Below are positions 35,906 through 50,432 of a stretch of 64,000 bases of DNA, piece by piece (position 1 is the first letter of the stretch; each line of letters starts with the position of its first letter). A program made the translations under genes and the position numbers. The notes below the pieces were generated by a model, which saw only the letters and a program-made list of their open reading frames with translations, searched no databases and was not told where the DNA came from. Location of the stretch: assembly GCF_000422745.1 (NCBI RefSeq), contig NZ_AUGQ01000001.1:1-64000 (forward strand), in the 5' to 3' direction. The stretch is from Microbacterium gubbeenense DSM 15944 (lineage in GTDB: Bacteria; Actinomycetota; Actinomycetes; Actinomycetales; Microbacteriaceae).

Positions 35906-36834
35906 GATCCGAGCTCCACATCGCCGCGCAGGCCGCGGTACCAGGCGTCGGCCGCCATCGCCGGCTTACCGGCGGGCTGTACGCGATCGACGAATATCGC
36001 GTCGCTCGCGGTTCCGACCAACACGCCGCCCTGAGCGGGAGCGACCGCGCCCGGCGCAAGCGCTCCCTCACCGCGCGTCGCCGAATGGATCTTGAACCGC
36101 TCCCCGGCGAGCCGCGTGTGCGCCCCGGGCTCGGGCGTGACGCCGCGGAAACGGGCGAGCACCTCGTCAGCGGGGCGCGAGAAGTCGAGCAGGCCGTCGT
36201 CGATCGCGAGCTTCGGCGCGAGCGACTCCTCGCCCTGTTGGGGCCGGGCTTCGGCCGTGCCGTCGGCGATGCGGTCGACGACGTCGGCGAGCAGTTGCGC
36301 GCCCGAGTCAGCGAGGGCGGCGAGGACCTCGCCCGCCGTTTCGTCGGCGCCCGGCCGATAGGTCAGTTGATCGAAGACGTCGCCCGCATCGAGCGCGCTC
36401 ACGAGCTGGAACACCGCCGCACCCGTGACCTCGTCGCCCGCGATGAGCGCCCGCTGCACGGGAGCCGCGCCGCGCCACTTCGGCAGCAGCGAGAAGTGCA
36501 GGTTGATCCAGCCGTGCTCCGGCGCCGTCAGCAGTGGATCCCGCACCAGGCCGCCGTACGCGACGATGACCCCGAGGTCGGGCTCGAACGCAAGGATCTG
36601 CGCCGTGGCGTCGTCGTCGAGGCGCGCCGCCTTGACGACCGGAAGGCCGAGTTCCTCGGCCTTGCGTGCAACGGGCGACGGTGTGATGACGCGCTTTCGG
36701 CCGAGCGGCGCGTCGGGCCGTGTCACGACGCCGACGACATCAACGCCCGAGGAGACGAGCGCGACGAGCGAGGGCACCGCGGCGTCGGGCGTGCCCGCGA
36801 AGACGATCCGCGGAGGGACGGTGGGGTGCGGCAT
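35902..36834 (-). CDS. fmt: Methionyl-tRNA formyltransferase
   Basis: This 310-residue enzyme formylates initiator Met-tRNA with 10-formyl-tetrahydrofolate. It has RIVFAGTPDAAVPSL, VRDPLLTAPEHGWINLHFSLLPKWRGAAPVQRALIAGD with the catalytic Asn-His, and a C-terminal OB-like tRNA-binding domain. It is 19 nt after priA and overlaps rsmB, the classic fmt-rsmB pair. Confidence 0.96.
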   Translation of the reverse strand: MPHPTVPPRIVFAGTPDAAVPSLVALVSSGVDVVGVVTRPDAPLGRKRVITPSPVARKAEELGLPVVKAARLDDDATAQILAFEPDLGVIVAYGGLVRDPLLTAPEHGWINLHFSLLPKWRGAAPVQRALIAGDEVTGAAVFQLVSALDAGDVFDQLTYRPGADETAGEVLAALADSGAQLLADVVDRIADGTAEARPQQGEESLAPKLAIDDGLLDFSRPADEVLARFRGVTPEPGAHTRLAGERFKIHSATRGEGALAPGAVAPAQGGVLVGTASDAIFVDRVQPAGKPAMAADAWYRGLRGDVELGS

Positions 36835-36853
36835 GGTGTCGGTGTCCTCAGCT

Positions 36854-38863
36854 TCAGAGATCGGGATCGGCGACGTCGAGCCGCACAGAGAGTGTATTCG
36901 TGGGAGTCCGGGGTCTTCCTGCTTCCGCGGGCCCGCGAGGGCGACGCGAGCGGCTCTTCACGGCGGCCTCGATCACCGAGGCGCGCAGGCTCTCGGCGAC
37001 GGCGGTCCCGCGGCCGTAGTCGAACCTCACGAGCGCGCGCGCCCGCTTGCGGCCGGACACGTCCGCGAGCGGCACCGGGCCGAGGATCGCATCGGGTGAG
37101 AGCCCCGGAGCGTCGGCCCCGAGCCGCACGAGCGCCTTCTCGAGCTGCGGAACGTCGCCCTCGACCCGCGCGACGCGCACGACCGGCGGCATCTTCACCG
37201 GCGCACGCTCCATCAGCTCCGTGCGCGCATACGCGGGCTGATTCCATGTCGCGAGGGCGCGGGCGACGGGACCGGTGACGCCCACGAGATGCGTCGCCGC
37301 GCCTGGCGCCGCGAGAGCCGCGGCGTTCGACCACCCGCGCAGGCAGGCCTCGCCGATGCGCAGGTCGGGGGCCTGCAGCATGCGCTCACCGTCGAGGAGC
37401 AGCACGGCGCGGTAACCGTTCGGGGCGAGCGGCTCCGCCCCGCGCGTCGCGACCACGAGCGCCGGCTGATCCTCGATCGTCTGCACCGGATGCGCGCCGT
37501 CGGCGACGATCACGCGCACACCGGGAAACGCGCGCCCGAGCTCATCGGCCGTGCGCTCGGATCCGCTCGACGCAAGCCGGACGCTCGTCGCCTCGCAGCT
37601 CGAGCACTGCCACCCGAGCGCGGCGCGCGCGCACCAGCTGCAGACCGGCGTCGCCCCGCGAGCGGGCGCGTGGAGCGGACCCCCGCAGGACGCGCAGCGC
37701 GCCGGGCTGCGGCACTCGGCGCAGACGAGGCTCGGGGCGTACCCCGGGCGCGCGACCTGCACGAGCACGGGGCCCAGCTCGAGGGCCTGCCGCGCGGAGC
37801 GGAAGGCCGCCGACGGGATCCGGCCGGTGTTCGGCGTGTCTTGGGGAGCGGCGATGACCACGCGCGGCGAGCGACGGCGCTCGGGGCCCACCGACACCGC
37901 GAAACCGATGCTCACAAGTCGCTCGACGTCGGACGAGCGCGAGTGCCCGCAGAACACCAGGGCGCCGCCGTCGAGGCTCTGCCGGACGAGCGCGACGTCG
38001 CGGGCGTGCGCGTACGGCGCGAGCGGTTCCTCGAACGACGAGTCGCCGTCGTCCCAGATCGCGAGCACGCCCAGGTCGGCGACCGGCGCGTAGACCGCCG
38101 ACCGGTTGCCGACCACGACGCACGGCCCCGCGCCCGTCGTGCGCAGATAGGCGGCGTACCGCTCCTGCGCCGTCTGGTCGGCGTCGACGCGCACGATCGC
38201 GCCTGCCGGCACGATGCCGTCGAGCCCGGACAGCAGCCGGTCGAGGTCGCGGTGGTCGGGCACCGCGATGATCGCGGACGTGCCGCGATCGAGCGCCGAG
38301 GCCGCGATCGATGCCAACAGTCGCGCCCACTCGGGCACCAGCCCCACGACGCCGGGCGGCGCGTCGAGCGCCAGCCGCTCCCCCGCCGTCAGCGCATCGG
38401 TGAGTCCGGGATACGAGCCCAGGTCATCTGTCGCGCCCGGGATGGGCTCGATATCCGGCCCCTCCGGGTGCGCAAGCCACGCCTTCTCGGCGCGCACCAT
38501 GCGCCGCGGGATCGCGAGACGCAGCACATCGGTCGCCGACCCGGCGGAGCGATCGGCGACGGCGCGCGCCAGCCGGTACAGCCGATCCGGCAGGACGACC
38601 GCATCAGAGACGACGGTGTCGATCTCGGCGAGGGCGCGTTCCGGGTCGGTCTCCTCGCCGACCTCGACGATGTAGCCCTGCAGCACGCGCCCCGCGCTCT
38701 TCAGCGGCACCTTCACGCGCACGCCCGGTTTCGCCTCGTCGGCGAACTCGCGCGGAATCTGGTAGTCGAAGAGCCGATCGAGCTGAGGCAGGGGCGTATC
38801 CACGAGGACCCGTGCGATCGGCCGCGGGCCCTGCGGGGCGATGTGTGCCGGGTGCTCGGGCAC
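36854..38863 (-). CDS. priA: Primosomal protein PriA, helicase-inactive type
   Basis: The 669-residue protein has the PriA N-terminal DNA-binding domain (ARVLVDTPLPQLDRLFDYQIP) and the zinc-binding cysteines of CAECRSPARCASCGG and CSWC...WQCSSC. Walker A is degraded (DAPPGVVGLV in place of GxTGSGKT) and the DEEH box is WDDGD, so ATP-driven unwinding is not expected. This is normal for actinobacterial PriA. The GTG at 38863, 5 nt after the metK stop, is chosen over an ATG at 38920 that would overlap metK by 52 nt. Confidence 0.9.
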   Translation of the reverse strand: MPEHPAHIAPQGPRPIARVLVDTPLPQLDRLFDYQIPREFADEAKPGVRVKVPLKSAGRVLQGYIVEVGEETDPERALAEIDTVVSDAVVLPDRLYRLARAVADRSAGSATDVLRLAIPRRMVRAEKAWLAHPEGPDIEPIPGATDDLGSYPGLTDALTAGERLALDAPPGVVGLVPEWARLLASIAASALDRGTSAIIAVPDHRDLDRLLSGLDGIVPAGAIVRVDADQTAQERYAAYLRTTGAGPCVVVGNRSAVYAPVADLGVLAIWDDGDSSFEEPLAPYAHARDVALVRQSLDGGALVFCGHSRSSDVERLVSIGFAVSVGPERRRSPRVVIAAPQDTPNTGRIPSAAFRSARQALELGPVLVQVARPGYAPSLVCAECRSPARCASCGGPLHAPARGATPVCSWCARAALGWQCSSCEATSVRLASSGSERTADELGRAFPGVRVIVADGAHPVQTIEDQPALVVATRGAEPLAPNGYRAVLLLDGERMLQAPDLRIGEACLRGWSNAAALAAPGAATHLVGVTGPVARALATWNQPAYARTELMERAPVKMPPVVRVARVEGDVPQLEKALVRLGADAPGLSPDAILGPVPLADVSGRKRARALVRFDYGRGTAVAESLRASVIEAAVKSRSRRPRGPAEAGRPRTPTNTLSVRLDVADPDL

Positions 38864-38868
38864 GATGC

Positions 38869-40059
<1,191 letters not shown>

Positions 40060-40093
40060 GGCGGATCCTTGAGTGAGAGTGGCAGAGGTGGAC

Positions 40094-40142
40094 GGCATCA
40101 ATGATGCCGAGAACCCCCGACAAAAAGATGTCGGAGGTTCTC
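40094..40142 (-). terminator. Tandem hairpins between rpoZ and metK
   Basis: The first hairpin on the minus strand (40142-40109) pairs GAGAACCTCCGACA with TGTCGGGGGTTCTC around a 6-nt loop TCTTTT; the stem is 14 bp long with one mismatch. The second (40108-40094) is GGCATC/GATGCC with a 3-nt loop. Neither has a U-run. They may attenuate or process the message before metK. Confidence 0.5.
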
Positions 40143-40160
40143 GAGTCGCTCAGAGTGCGA

Positions 40161-40424
40161 TCACTCGGCGGCGTCGACGTGGCGCAGACGCAGCTTGTCC
40201 TGGTGGATCTCGCGCAGCGCGATCGACAGCGGCTTGTCCTCGACGGCCGAGTCGACGAGCGGGCCGACGTTGTCGAAGAGCGAACCCTCCTGCAGGTCGG
40301 TGTAGTAGTCGTTGATCTGACGCGCCCGCTTCGAGCTGTAGATCACGAGCTGGTACTTCGAGTCGACGCGCTCGAGCAGCTCGTCGATGGGCGGATCGAT
40401 GATGCCCTTGTTCTCCGTTGCCAT
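40161..40424 (-). CDS. rpoZ: RNA polymerase omega subunit
   Basis: The 87-residue subunit assists assembly of RNA polymerase by holding the beta' tail. The conserved core is [26 protein letters not shown], and [10 protein letters not shown] is the second conserved helix. A strong GGAGGAAAAGG site precedes the ATG at 40424. It follows gmk, the usual gmk-rpoZ pairing. Confidence 0.95.
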   Translation of the reverse strand: MATENKGIIDPPIDELLERVDSKYQLVIYSSKRARQINDYYTDLQEGSLFDNVGPLVDSAVEDKPLSIALREIHQDKLRLRHVDAAE

Positions 40425-40468
40425 GCCTTTTCCTCCTGAATCTGCGCGCGCGGAACCCTCAGCGCGCG

Positions 40469-41368
40469 TCACGCCTGCATCAAGTCTACGACCTGCCGGG
40501 CCGCTTGGTCGACGTCGTCGTTGACAATGTGGTGATCGAACTCGCCCTGGGCTGCGAGTTCCGCGCGGGCAGTGCGCAGCCGACGGGTGCGCTCCTCCTC
40601 GTCCTCGGTGCCGCGGCCGACGAGCCGCTGCACGAGTTCGTCCCAGCTCGGCGGCAGGAGGAACACCAGAGTAGCGCGCGGTTCCGTGGCCCGCACCTGG
40701 AAGGCGCCCTGCATATCGATCTCGAGCAGAACCGGGCGGCCCTCCGAGATCGCGCGATCGATGGGCCCGCGCGGCGTGCCGTACCGGTGCGTGCCGTGCA
40801 CCGTCGCCCACTCGAGCAGATCGCCGTTCGCGATCATGCGATCGAACTCGGCGTCGTCGACGAAGTAGTAGTGGCGTCCCTCTTCCTCACCGGGCCGCGG
40901 CGCGCGCGTGGTCGCTGAGACTGACAGCATCACGTCGGGGTGGTTCTGCCGGATGTGCGTGGCGACCGTGCCCTTGCCGACCGCCGTCGGACCGGCGAGC
41001 ACGACGAGGCTGCTGCGGCCGGGGCGCGGAACCGACTCGCGGAAGCGCGTGTCGAGCCAGTCCGCGAGCGCACCGCGCTGGCGCGCCCCGAGGCCGCCGA
41101 GGCGCTTGACCGGCGAGATCTGGAGATCCTCGAGGATCCGATCTCGCTTGCCGCGCCCGATGGCGGGCAGCGACGTGAGGAACTCCGTCACGCGCAGCGT
41201 GCCGGCCGGCGAGGACGCGTCGGCGTGCGCGCGGCGCAGCACCTCCTGCGGGCTCACGACGCGCATGGCGATATCCCGCTTCAGGCTCGCCCTGGCCCGC
41301 CGCGCGGCGACGGCCTTGCGGGACGCGGCCACGCGGTCGACCTCGGGGGGACGTGCGGCCTCAGTCAT
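40469..41368 (-). CDS. gmk: Guanylate kinase with N-terminal mIHF-type domain
   Basis: In this 299-residue protein, residues about 120-299 are guanylate kinase: P-loop GPTAVGKGT (126-134), [36 protein letters not shown] and [12 protein letters not shown]. Residues 1 to about 108 resemble the actinobacterial integration host factor (mIHF): RASLKRDIA, then VLRRAHAD and [38 protein letters not shown] with its helix-hairpin-helix-like segment. In mycobacteria and streptomycetes mihF and gmk are adjacent separate genes; here they are one frame. The start overlaps the pyrF stop by 8 nt. Confidence 0.9.
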   Translation of the reverse strand: MTEAARPPEVDRVAASRKAVAARRARASLKRDIAMRVVSPQEVLRRAHADASSPAGTLRVTEFLTSLPAIGRGKRDRILEDLQISPVKRLGGLGARQRGALADWLDTRFRESVPRPGRSSLVVLAGPTAVGKGTVATHIRQNHPDVMLSVSATTRAPRPGEEEGRHYYFVDDAEFDRMIANGDLLEWATVHGTHRYGTPRGPIDRAISEGRPVLLEIDMQGAFQVRATEPRATLVFLLPPSWDELVQRLVGRGTEDEEERTRRLRTARAELAAQGEFDHHIVNDDVDQAARQVVDLMQA

Positions 41369-42205
41369 GACGGTCTTGCTCTCGCGCAGACCGAGCGTGT
41401 TCTTCGATCACGGACTCAATCCTGTCTGATCCAGCCGAGAGAATGCTCCGGCTCTCGCTGATGATGACTGCGGGAGCCATGTCGCCGAAGATCTCGCCGG
41501 TGTCGCTCGGGTGGGCGCCCTGGTGGCCGTAGCCGGGCGCGAGGATGGGTGCCACCGGGGCGAACGGGCGGATCCCGGTTGTCGCCCAGTCGACCGTGGC
41601 GCCGATGACGAATCCCGCGCTCGCCCAGTCGCCGTCGAGGTCGCGCGTGGCGTTCTGCGCGGAGACCTCGTCGATCACGCGGCGCGACACCGACCGGGAG
41701 CCGTCGTCGACCGCGCGCTGCAGCCCTTCCGCCTCCGGGTTGCTCGTCGCCGCGAGCACGAACACGCCCTTGCCGTTGTCGTAGGCGAGGTCGATCGCGC
41801 CCGACAGCGCGCCGACGCCGAGGTAGGGGCTCACGGTGACCGCGTCCGCCTCGAGCGGCGAACCGGGCGTGAGCCAGGCGCCCGCGTAGGCGTCCATGGT
41901 CGTTCCGATGTCGCCGCGCTTCGCGTCGGCGATCACGAGGATCCCCGCCGCGCGCGCCGCGGCGAGCACGTCTTCCAGCGCGGCGTAGCCCGCGGATCCG
42001 AACCGCTCGTAGAACGAGACCTGCGGCTTGACGAACGCGGCGCGACCCGCCGCGGCGTCGACGACGCGCATTCCGAACTCGCGCACGCCCGCCGCGCTGT
42101 GCGGCAGGCCCCAGTCGTCGAGCAGCCCGAGGTGCGGGTCGATTCCGACGCACAGCGGCCCGAGCCGGGCGATGCCGGCCCGGGCGCGCTGTCCGAAGGA
42201 TGCGG

Positions 42206-42209
<4 letters not shown>
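41361..42209 (-). CDS. pyrF: Orotidine 5'-phosphate decarboxylase (type 2)
   Basis: The 282-residue barrel decarboxylates OMP to [36 protein letters not shown] and the catalytic [17 protein letters not shown] (Lys/Asp) are present, with [13 protein letters not shown] in the phosphate site. It is the longer type 2 subfamily used by actinobacteria. It starts with GTG overlapping carB by 4 nt. Confidence 0.95.
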
Positions 42210-45479
<3,270 letters not shown>

Positions 45480-45487
<8 letters not shown>

Positions 45488-46646
45488 GTGCGCCCTTCTT
45501 GCTGAGCGACTCGAGAACGAGGTCGCGGAAACGGTCGAACAGGTAGTTGGCGTCGTTCGGTCCGCCGGCCGCCTCGGGGTGGTACTGCACCGAGAATGCC
45601 GGGATGTCGAGGGCGTTCAGGCCTTCGACGACCGAGTCGTTCAGGCCGACGTGGCTGACCTCCACGCGGCCGAAGCCGGCGGGGCTGTCGAAGGTGCCCT
45701 CGATCGGGGCGTCGACCGCGAAGCCGTGGTTCTGCGCCGTGATCTCGACGCGTCCGGTCGACTTGTCGAGAACGGGCTGGTTGATGCCGCGGTGGCCGAA
45801 CGGCAGCTTGTAGGTCGTGAGGCCGAGGGCGCGACCGAACAGCTGGTTGCCGAAGCAGATGCCGAAGTACGGCAGGCCGTCCTTCAGAGCCGCCTGCAGC
45901 AGTTCCACGTGCGCATCGGACGCCGACGGGTCGCCCGGACCGTTCGAGAAGAACAGCCCGGCGGGATCGATCGCCTTCACCTCGGCGTACGTGACCGACT
46001 GCGGCAGCAGGTGAACCTCGAACCCACGGCGCCCGAGGTTGGTGACGGTGGAGGCCTTGATGCCCAGGTCTACGACCGCGAGGCTGCCGATCTTGTCGCC
46101 GATCGCGGGCGTGATCCGGGTGGACGTCACGGACACCTCGGCGGAGAGGTTGCGACCGGCCATGCCGGGCGCCTCCCGAACGGCGCGGAGCTGTTCGTCG
46201 GCGCTGATCGCGGCGTCGGCTCCCGAGAAGACGCCGCCGCGCATCGAACCGTCCGAACGGATCCGCCGCGTCACGGCGCGCGTGTCGATGGCGGAGATGC
46301 CCACGATGCCGTCGGCCTCGAGGGCCTCATCGAGCGACTCGTCGGCGCGCCAGTTGGACACCACGCGGCTCGGGTCGCGCACGATGTACCCGGCGGCCCA
46401 GATGCGGTGCGACTCGGCATCTTCGGCGTTGACACCCGTGTTACCGATGTGGGGCGAGGTCTGCAGCACGATCTGTCCGGCGTAGGACGGGTCGGTGAGG
46501 GTCTCTTGGTACCCGCTCATGCCGGTCGTGAAGACGACCTCGCCGAAGGTGGTGCCGCGCGCACCATAGGCGCGGCCCTCGTATCGCGTGCCGTCCTCGA
46601 GGACGAGGACCGCGGGATCGTGGTCGAACAAGGAGGTGAGGGTCAT
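45480..46646 (-). CDS. carA: Carbamoyl-phosphate synthase small subunit
   Basis: This 388-residue glutamine amidotransferase subunit supplies ammonia to CarB. The nucleophile is in [15 protein letters not shown] and the His-Glu pair in [16 protein letters not shown]. The N-terminal domain starts ALVLEDGT-like ([17 protein letters not shown]). The ATG at 46646 overlaps the stop of the preceding PH-like gene. Confidence 0.97.
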
Positions 46647-47146
46647 GCGTGTGCTCCCGTCGGTGATTCTGCAGACGCGATCTGGTCGATCGCCGCGACC
46701 AGCGTCGCGGGTTCGTCGTCCTGCAGACGAAGATAAGTATCGAGGATCTGGGATCCGTCGCTCCAGGCGACCATCACGAGGCCGTCGCGCTCGACGGTCC
46801 GATCGATGGTCCACGTCGCGCGCCCCGCGCCCAGGATGTGCGCGGCGGGCACGAACACGTCGGTCTCGCCAGGCATCGAGAGGCCGAGCCCCGCGTCGGT
46901 CACCGTGATGTCGGCGCGGGAGCGGAACGCGAGCGGGCGCGCCGCGATGCGGTCGAGCGGGGAATCGTGGCGCGTGGTCGCGACGTAGAAGCCGACCGCC
47001 GAGAACGTTGCGCCGCCGATCGTGCTGCCGAACGGGATCGCGACGTCCGAGTCGCGACGGGTGCGGCGGATCCAGCCCCACGCCATCAGGGCGAGCATCA
47101 CGACCGCGAGCGCGATCATGATGCCGACGGCGAGTTCGCGGGTCAT
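46643..47146 (-). CDS. Membrane-anchored PH-like protein in the pyr cluster
   Basis: The 167-residue protein has one N-terminal membrane helix ([19 protein letters not shown]), a basic stop (IRRTRR) and a soluble domain of mixed strands ([61 protein letters not shown]). The domain looks like the small PH-like fold seen in actinobacterial pyrimidine operons. It overlaps pyrC and carA by 4 nt each, so it is made with the enzymes. Function unknown; anchoring or regulation of the pathway is only a guess. Confidence 0.75.
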   Translation of the reverse strand: MTRELAVGIMIALAVVMLALMAWGWIRRTRRDSDVAIPFGSTIGGATFSAVGFYVATTRHDSPLDRIAARPLAFRSRADITVTDAGLGLSMPGETDVFVPAAHILGAGRATWTIDRTVERDGLVMVAWSDGSQILDTYLRLQDDEPATLVAAIDQIASAESPTGAHA

Positions 47147-48453
47147 GCGCGAACCCCTTCGAGGTCCACGAGGGCGCCGTCTGAGAGCGTCTCGTATCCG
47201 CGGTGGATCGTGCCGCGCACGCTGCCCGGAAGGGTCTCGCCGAAGAACGGCGAGTTGGTGCTGCGCCCCGCGAGGTCGTGGGCCGAGAACTCGCCCCCGG
47301 CGCTCGGGTCGTACAGCGTCAGCTCGGCGGGCTCCCCCGCCCGGATCGGCCGGCCGTGGGCGGCGAGCCCGCCGATCCGGGCGGGCGCCTCGGACATGAC
47401 GCGCGCCACGTCCGACCAGCCGATGAGCCCCGTGGCGACCATGGTCTTGTGCACCACGCGCAGCGCGGATTCGAGGCCGACCATTCCGTGCGCGGCGGCA
47501 GCCCACTCGGTGGCCTTCGCCTCGGCGGGGTGCGGCGCGTGGTCCGTGGCGACGATGTCGATCGTGCCGTCGGCGAGGCCCTCGCGCACCGCGAGAACGT
47601 CCTCGTCGCGCCTGAGCGGCGGGTTCACCTTGAACCGTGCGTCGTATCCGCGCACGAGCTCCTCGGTGAGCAGCAGGTGGTGCGGGGTGACCTCCGCGGT
47701 CACGTTGATCCCGCGCTTCTTCGCCCAGCGGATGAGGTCGACGGATCCGGCTGTGGACAGGTGGCAGATGTGCAGGCGCGACCCGACGTGCTCCGCGAGC
47801 AGAACGTCGCGGGCGATGATCGACTCCTCGGCGACAGCCGGCCAGCCGGCGAGGCCGAGCTCGGCCGAGACGACGCCCTCGTTCATCTGCGCGCCCTCGG
47901 TCAGGCGCGGATCCTGGGCGTGCTGAGCGACCACGCCGCCGAACGACTTCACGTACTCGAGCGCGCGGCGCATGAGCAGCGGATCCCACACGCAGCTGCC
48001 GTCGTCGCTGAACACGCGCACGTTCGCCTTCGAGCGCGCCATGGCGCCGAGCTCGGCGAGCCGCTCGCCCTTCTGTCCCACCGTCACGGCGCCGATCGGC
48101 TGCACGGTCGCGTATCCGGCCGCTTCACCGAGGGCGAGCTCCTGCTCGACCACGCCCGCGGTATCGGCGACGGGGTTCGTGTTCGGCATCGCGAAGACCG
48201 CGCTGAAACCGCCGGCCGCCGCGGCCCGCGAGCCCGTGAGCACCGTCTCGCTCGCCTCGAAGCCGGGCTCGCGCAGGTGCACGTGCATGTCGACGAGGCC
48301 CGGCAGGGCGATCAGTCCATCGGCATCGATCGTCCGGGCGCCCGCACGGCTAAGGCCCGCGCCGACGTCGGAGATGCGGCCGTCCTCGATGAGGATGTCG
48401 GTTCGGCCTTCGCCGGCGATCGCCGCTCGGCGGATGAGGATCGGCTCACTCAT
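47143..48453 (-). CDS. pyrC: Dihydroorotase
   Basis: This 436-residue amidohydrolase cyclises carbamoyl aspartate. The zinc ligands lie in [19 protein letters not shown] and the catalytic Asp in [26 protein letters not shown] LHICHLST and FAMPNTNPV are further family marks. It is the long class I form. It overlaps pyrB by 4 nt. Confidence 0.96.
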   Translation of the reverse strand: MSEPILIRRAAIAGEGRTDILIEDGRISDVGAGLSRAGARTIDADGLIALPGLVDMHVHLREPGFEASETVLTGSRAAAAGGFSAVFAMPNTNPVADTAGVVEQELALGEAAGYATVQPIGAVTVGQKGERLAELGAMARSKANVRVFSDDGSCVWDPLLMRRALEYVKSFGGVVAQHAQDPRLTEGAQMNEGVVSAELGLAGWPAVAEESIIARDVLLAEHVGSRLHICHLSTAGSVDLIRWAKKRGINVTAEVTPHHLLLTEELVRGYDARFKVNPPLRRDEDVLAVREGLADGTIDIVATDHAPHPAEAKATEWAAAAHGMVGLESALRVVHKTMVATGLIGWSDVARVMSEAPARIGGLAAHGRPIRAGEPAELTLYDPSAGGEFSAHDLAGRSTNSPFFGETLPGSVRGTIHRGYETLSDGALVDLEGVRA

Positions 48454-49418
48454 CGGTTCTCCTTGCTGTCAGTTCCCGCTTGTTCTCCCGCGAGCAGGAG
48501 ATAGAGCACGGCCATGCGCACGGATACGCCGTTCGCGACCTGCTCCAGCACCGTCGCACGGGCGGAGTCCGCCGCCTCCGCGCAGATCTCGAGCCCACGG
48601 TTCATCGGCCCGGGGTGCATCACGATCGTATCGCTGGGAAGCGCCCGGAACCTGACCGGATCGAGCCCCCACAGCCGCGCGTACTCCCGCTCGTTGGGGA
48701 AGAACGAACCGGTCATGCGTTCGGTCTGGATCCGGAGCATCATGAGCGCGTCGGGCGCTGCCGCGATCGCCTCGTCGAGATCGAACAGGATCGTCGCCGG
48801 CCAGCGCGTCACGTCCTGAGGCACGAGGGTCGGCGGGGCGACGAGCGTGACCTCGGCGCCGAGGGCGTCAAGCAGCCACACGTTGGAGCGCGCGACGCGC
48901 GAGTGCAGCACGTCGCCGACGATGGTCACGCGGTACCCGGCGAGGTCGCGGCCGCGGCTGCTCGCGCCGTATCGGCGCCGCCGCATCGTGAACGCGTCCA
49001 GGAGGGCCTGTGTGGGATGCTCGTGCGTGCCGTCGCCGGCGTTGACGACGCCCGCGTCGATCCATCCGCTCGAGGCCAGCGTGCGCGGCGCGCCGGATGC
49101 GCCGTGCCGCACCACGACGGCGTCGGCGCCCATCGCCTCGAGCGTCTGGGCCGTGTCCTGGAGGCTCTCCCCCTTGGACACGCTCGAGCCCTTCGCCGAG
49201 AAGTTGATGAGGTCGGCCGAGAGCCGCTTGGCGGCCGCCTCGAACGAGATCCGCGTGCGCGTGGAATCCTCGAAGAAGAGGTTGACGACGGTCCTGCCGC
49301 GCAGCGTCGGGAGCTTCTTGACCTCGCGCTCCTGCGTGTCCGCCATGTCCTCCGCGACGTCGAGGATGCGGATCGCGTCGTCGCGCGTCAGTGTGCGGGT
49401 ATCGAGCAGATGGCGCAT
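48450..49418 (-). CDS. pyrB: Aspartate carbamoyltransferase catalytic subunit
   Basis: The 322-residue enzyme joins carbamoyl phosphate and aspartate. The carbamoyl-phosphate site [35 protein letters not shown] and [11 protein letters not shown] are intact. No regulatory subunit gene (pyrI) is present, as usual for actinobacteria. The ATG overlaps the pyrR stop (TGATG). Confidence 0.97.
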   Translation of the reverse strand: MRHLLDTRTLTRDDAIRILDVAEDMADTQEREVKKLPTLRGRTVVNLFFEDSTRTRISFEAAAKRLSADLINFSAKGSSVSKGESLQDTAQTLEAMGADAVVVRHGASGAPRTLASSGWIDAGVVNAGDGTHEHPTQALLDAFTMRRRRYGASSRGRDLAGYRVTIVGDVLHSRVARSNVWLLDALGAEVTLVAPPTLVPQDVTRWPATILFDLDEAIAAAPDALMMLRIQTERMTGSFFPNEREYARLWGLDPVRFRALPSDTIVMHPGPMNRGLEICAEAADSARATVLEQVANGVSVRMAVLYLLLAGEQAGTDSKENR

Positions 49419-49957
49419 CAGTCGGCCTCTCCCCGGATCGTGACCTCGTCGATGCCGTCGACCTCGCTCAGCGCCACGTTGACGCGCTCACTGCGCGCCG
49501 ACGGCAGGTTCTTGCCCACGAAATCGGGGCGGATCGGCAGCTCGCGATGCCCGCGATCGACGAGGATCGCCAGCCGCACGGCGGACGGTCGCCCGATGTC
49601 GCCGATCGCGTCGAGGGCGGCGCGGATCGAACGGCCGGAGAACAGCACGTCGTCGACGAGCACGACAGTGCGCCCGTCGATGCCGCCGGCCGGGATCGAT
49701 GTGGGCCGCGGCGTGCGCGTGGGGTGCCGCGAGAGATCGTCGCGGTACATTGTGACGTCGAGCTGGCCGACGGCGATCGACGCTCCCGACACGCGCTCGA
49801 TGAGGGCCGCGATGCGCTCGGCGAGAGGAACGCCGCGCGAGGGGATCCCGAGGAGCACGAGACCGTCCGGCCCCTTGTTCGACTCGAGGATCTCGTGTGC
49901 GATGCGCGTGAGGGCGCGCGCGATATCGGCTTCGTGAAGCACAGTTCGTGTGCTCAT
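49418..49957 (-). CDS. pyrR: Bifunctional PyrR: pyr mRNA-binding regulator / uracil phosphoribosyltransferase
   Basis: The 179-residue PRTase-fold protein senses UMP and binds pyr leader RNA. The PRPP loop is [19 protein letters not shown], and the basic surface segment [15 protein letters not shown] matches the RNA-binding face. The ATG at 49957 has an AAGGGAG site that lies inside a PyrR-type RNA motif (49964-49996), so the protein probably represses its own operon at translation. It is first gene of pyrR-pyrB-pyrC-PH-carA-carB-pyrF. Confidence 0.95.
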   Translation of the reverse strand: MSTRTVLHEADIARALTRIAHEILESNKGPDGLVLLGIPSRGVPLAERIAALIERVSGASIAVGQLDVTMYRDDLSRHPTRTPRPTSIPAGGIDGRTVVLVDDVLFSGRSIRAALDAIGDIGRPSAVRLAILVDRGHRELPIRPDFVGKNLPSARSERVNVALSEVDGIDEVTIRGEAD

Positions 49958-49963
49958 CCGCCG

Positions 49964-49996
49964 CTCCCTTCTCCGCCTCACGGGACGGGGTTAAAG
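49964..49996 (-). promoter_or_regulatory. PyrR-binding leader hairpin overlapping the pyrR ribosome-binding site
   Basis: On the minus strand the leader reads CCTTTAAC, then GTCCCGTGAGGCGGAG, then AAGGG. This fits the PyrR-recognised loop consensus (GTCC-x-G-x-GAGGC) closed by CCTT/AAGG pairing. The AAGGGAG that pairs in the stem is also the pyrR Shine-Dalgarno sequence, 6 nt before the ATG. There is no terminator, so control should be by blocking translation, as reported for mycobacterial PyrR. Confidence 0.75.
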
Positions 49997-50019
49997 GTGC
50001 TGGATGTGTGAAAGTCTAC

Positions 50020-50430
50020 TCAGTTCGAGCGCGCGATGCGCGCGAGCACGCCGTGCACGAACGCCCCGGACTCCTCGGTCGACAGCTCCTTGGCGAGCTC
50101 GACCGCCTCATCGATCGCGACGGCCGTCGGGACCTCGTCGTTCCAGAGGATCTCCCAGGCCGCGAGCCGCAGCAGCGCGCGGTCGACGGCGGGCATGCGC
50201 TCGATCCGCCAGTCGCGACTGTGCGTCTCGATCTGCTCGTCGATCTCGTCGCGATGGTCGAGGTAGCCGTCGACGATGTCGCGGGCGTAGAGCCACGACG
50301 CCTCGCGTTCGGGCTCGCTCGCCGCGCGGCGCGCCTCCTCCTGGAGGGAATAGGCGATCGCGTCTCCCCGCACGTCGGCGGAGAAGAGGATGTTGAGGGC
50401 GCGCTTGCGGGCCTTGGTGCGTGCGCTCAA
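50020..50430 (-). CDS. nusB: Transcription antitermination factor NusB
   Basis: The 136-residue all-alpha protein binds boxA RNA with S10 for rRNA antitermination. It has TKARKRALNILFSADVRG, VDRALLRLAAWEIL and AIDEAVELAKELSTEESGAFVHGVL, the conserved C-terminal helices. It begins 2 nt after efp, the usual efp-nusB pair, and is followed by the 62-nt pyrR leader. Confidence 0.95.
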   Translation of the reverse strand: MSARTKARKRALNILFSADVRGDAIAYSLQEEARRAASEPEREASWLYARDIVDGYLDHRDEIDEQIETHSRDWRIERMPAVDRALLRLAAWEILWNDEVPTAVAIDEAVELAKELSTEESGAFVHGVLARIARSN

Positions 50431-50432
50431 GG

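Noticed and set aside
40060..40160. SAM riboswitch before metK
   Set aside because: No SAM-I, SAM-II or SAM-IV core is recognisable; only two simple hairpins are present.
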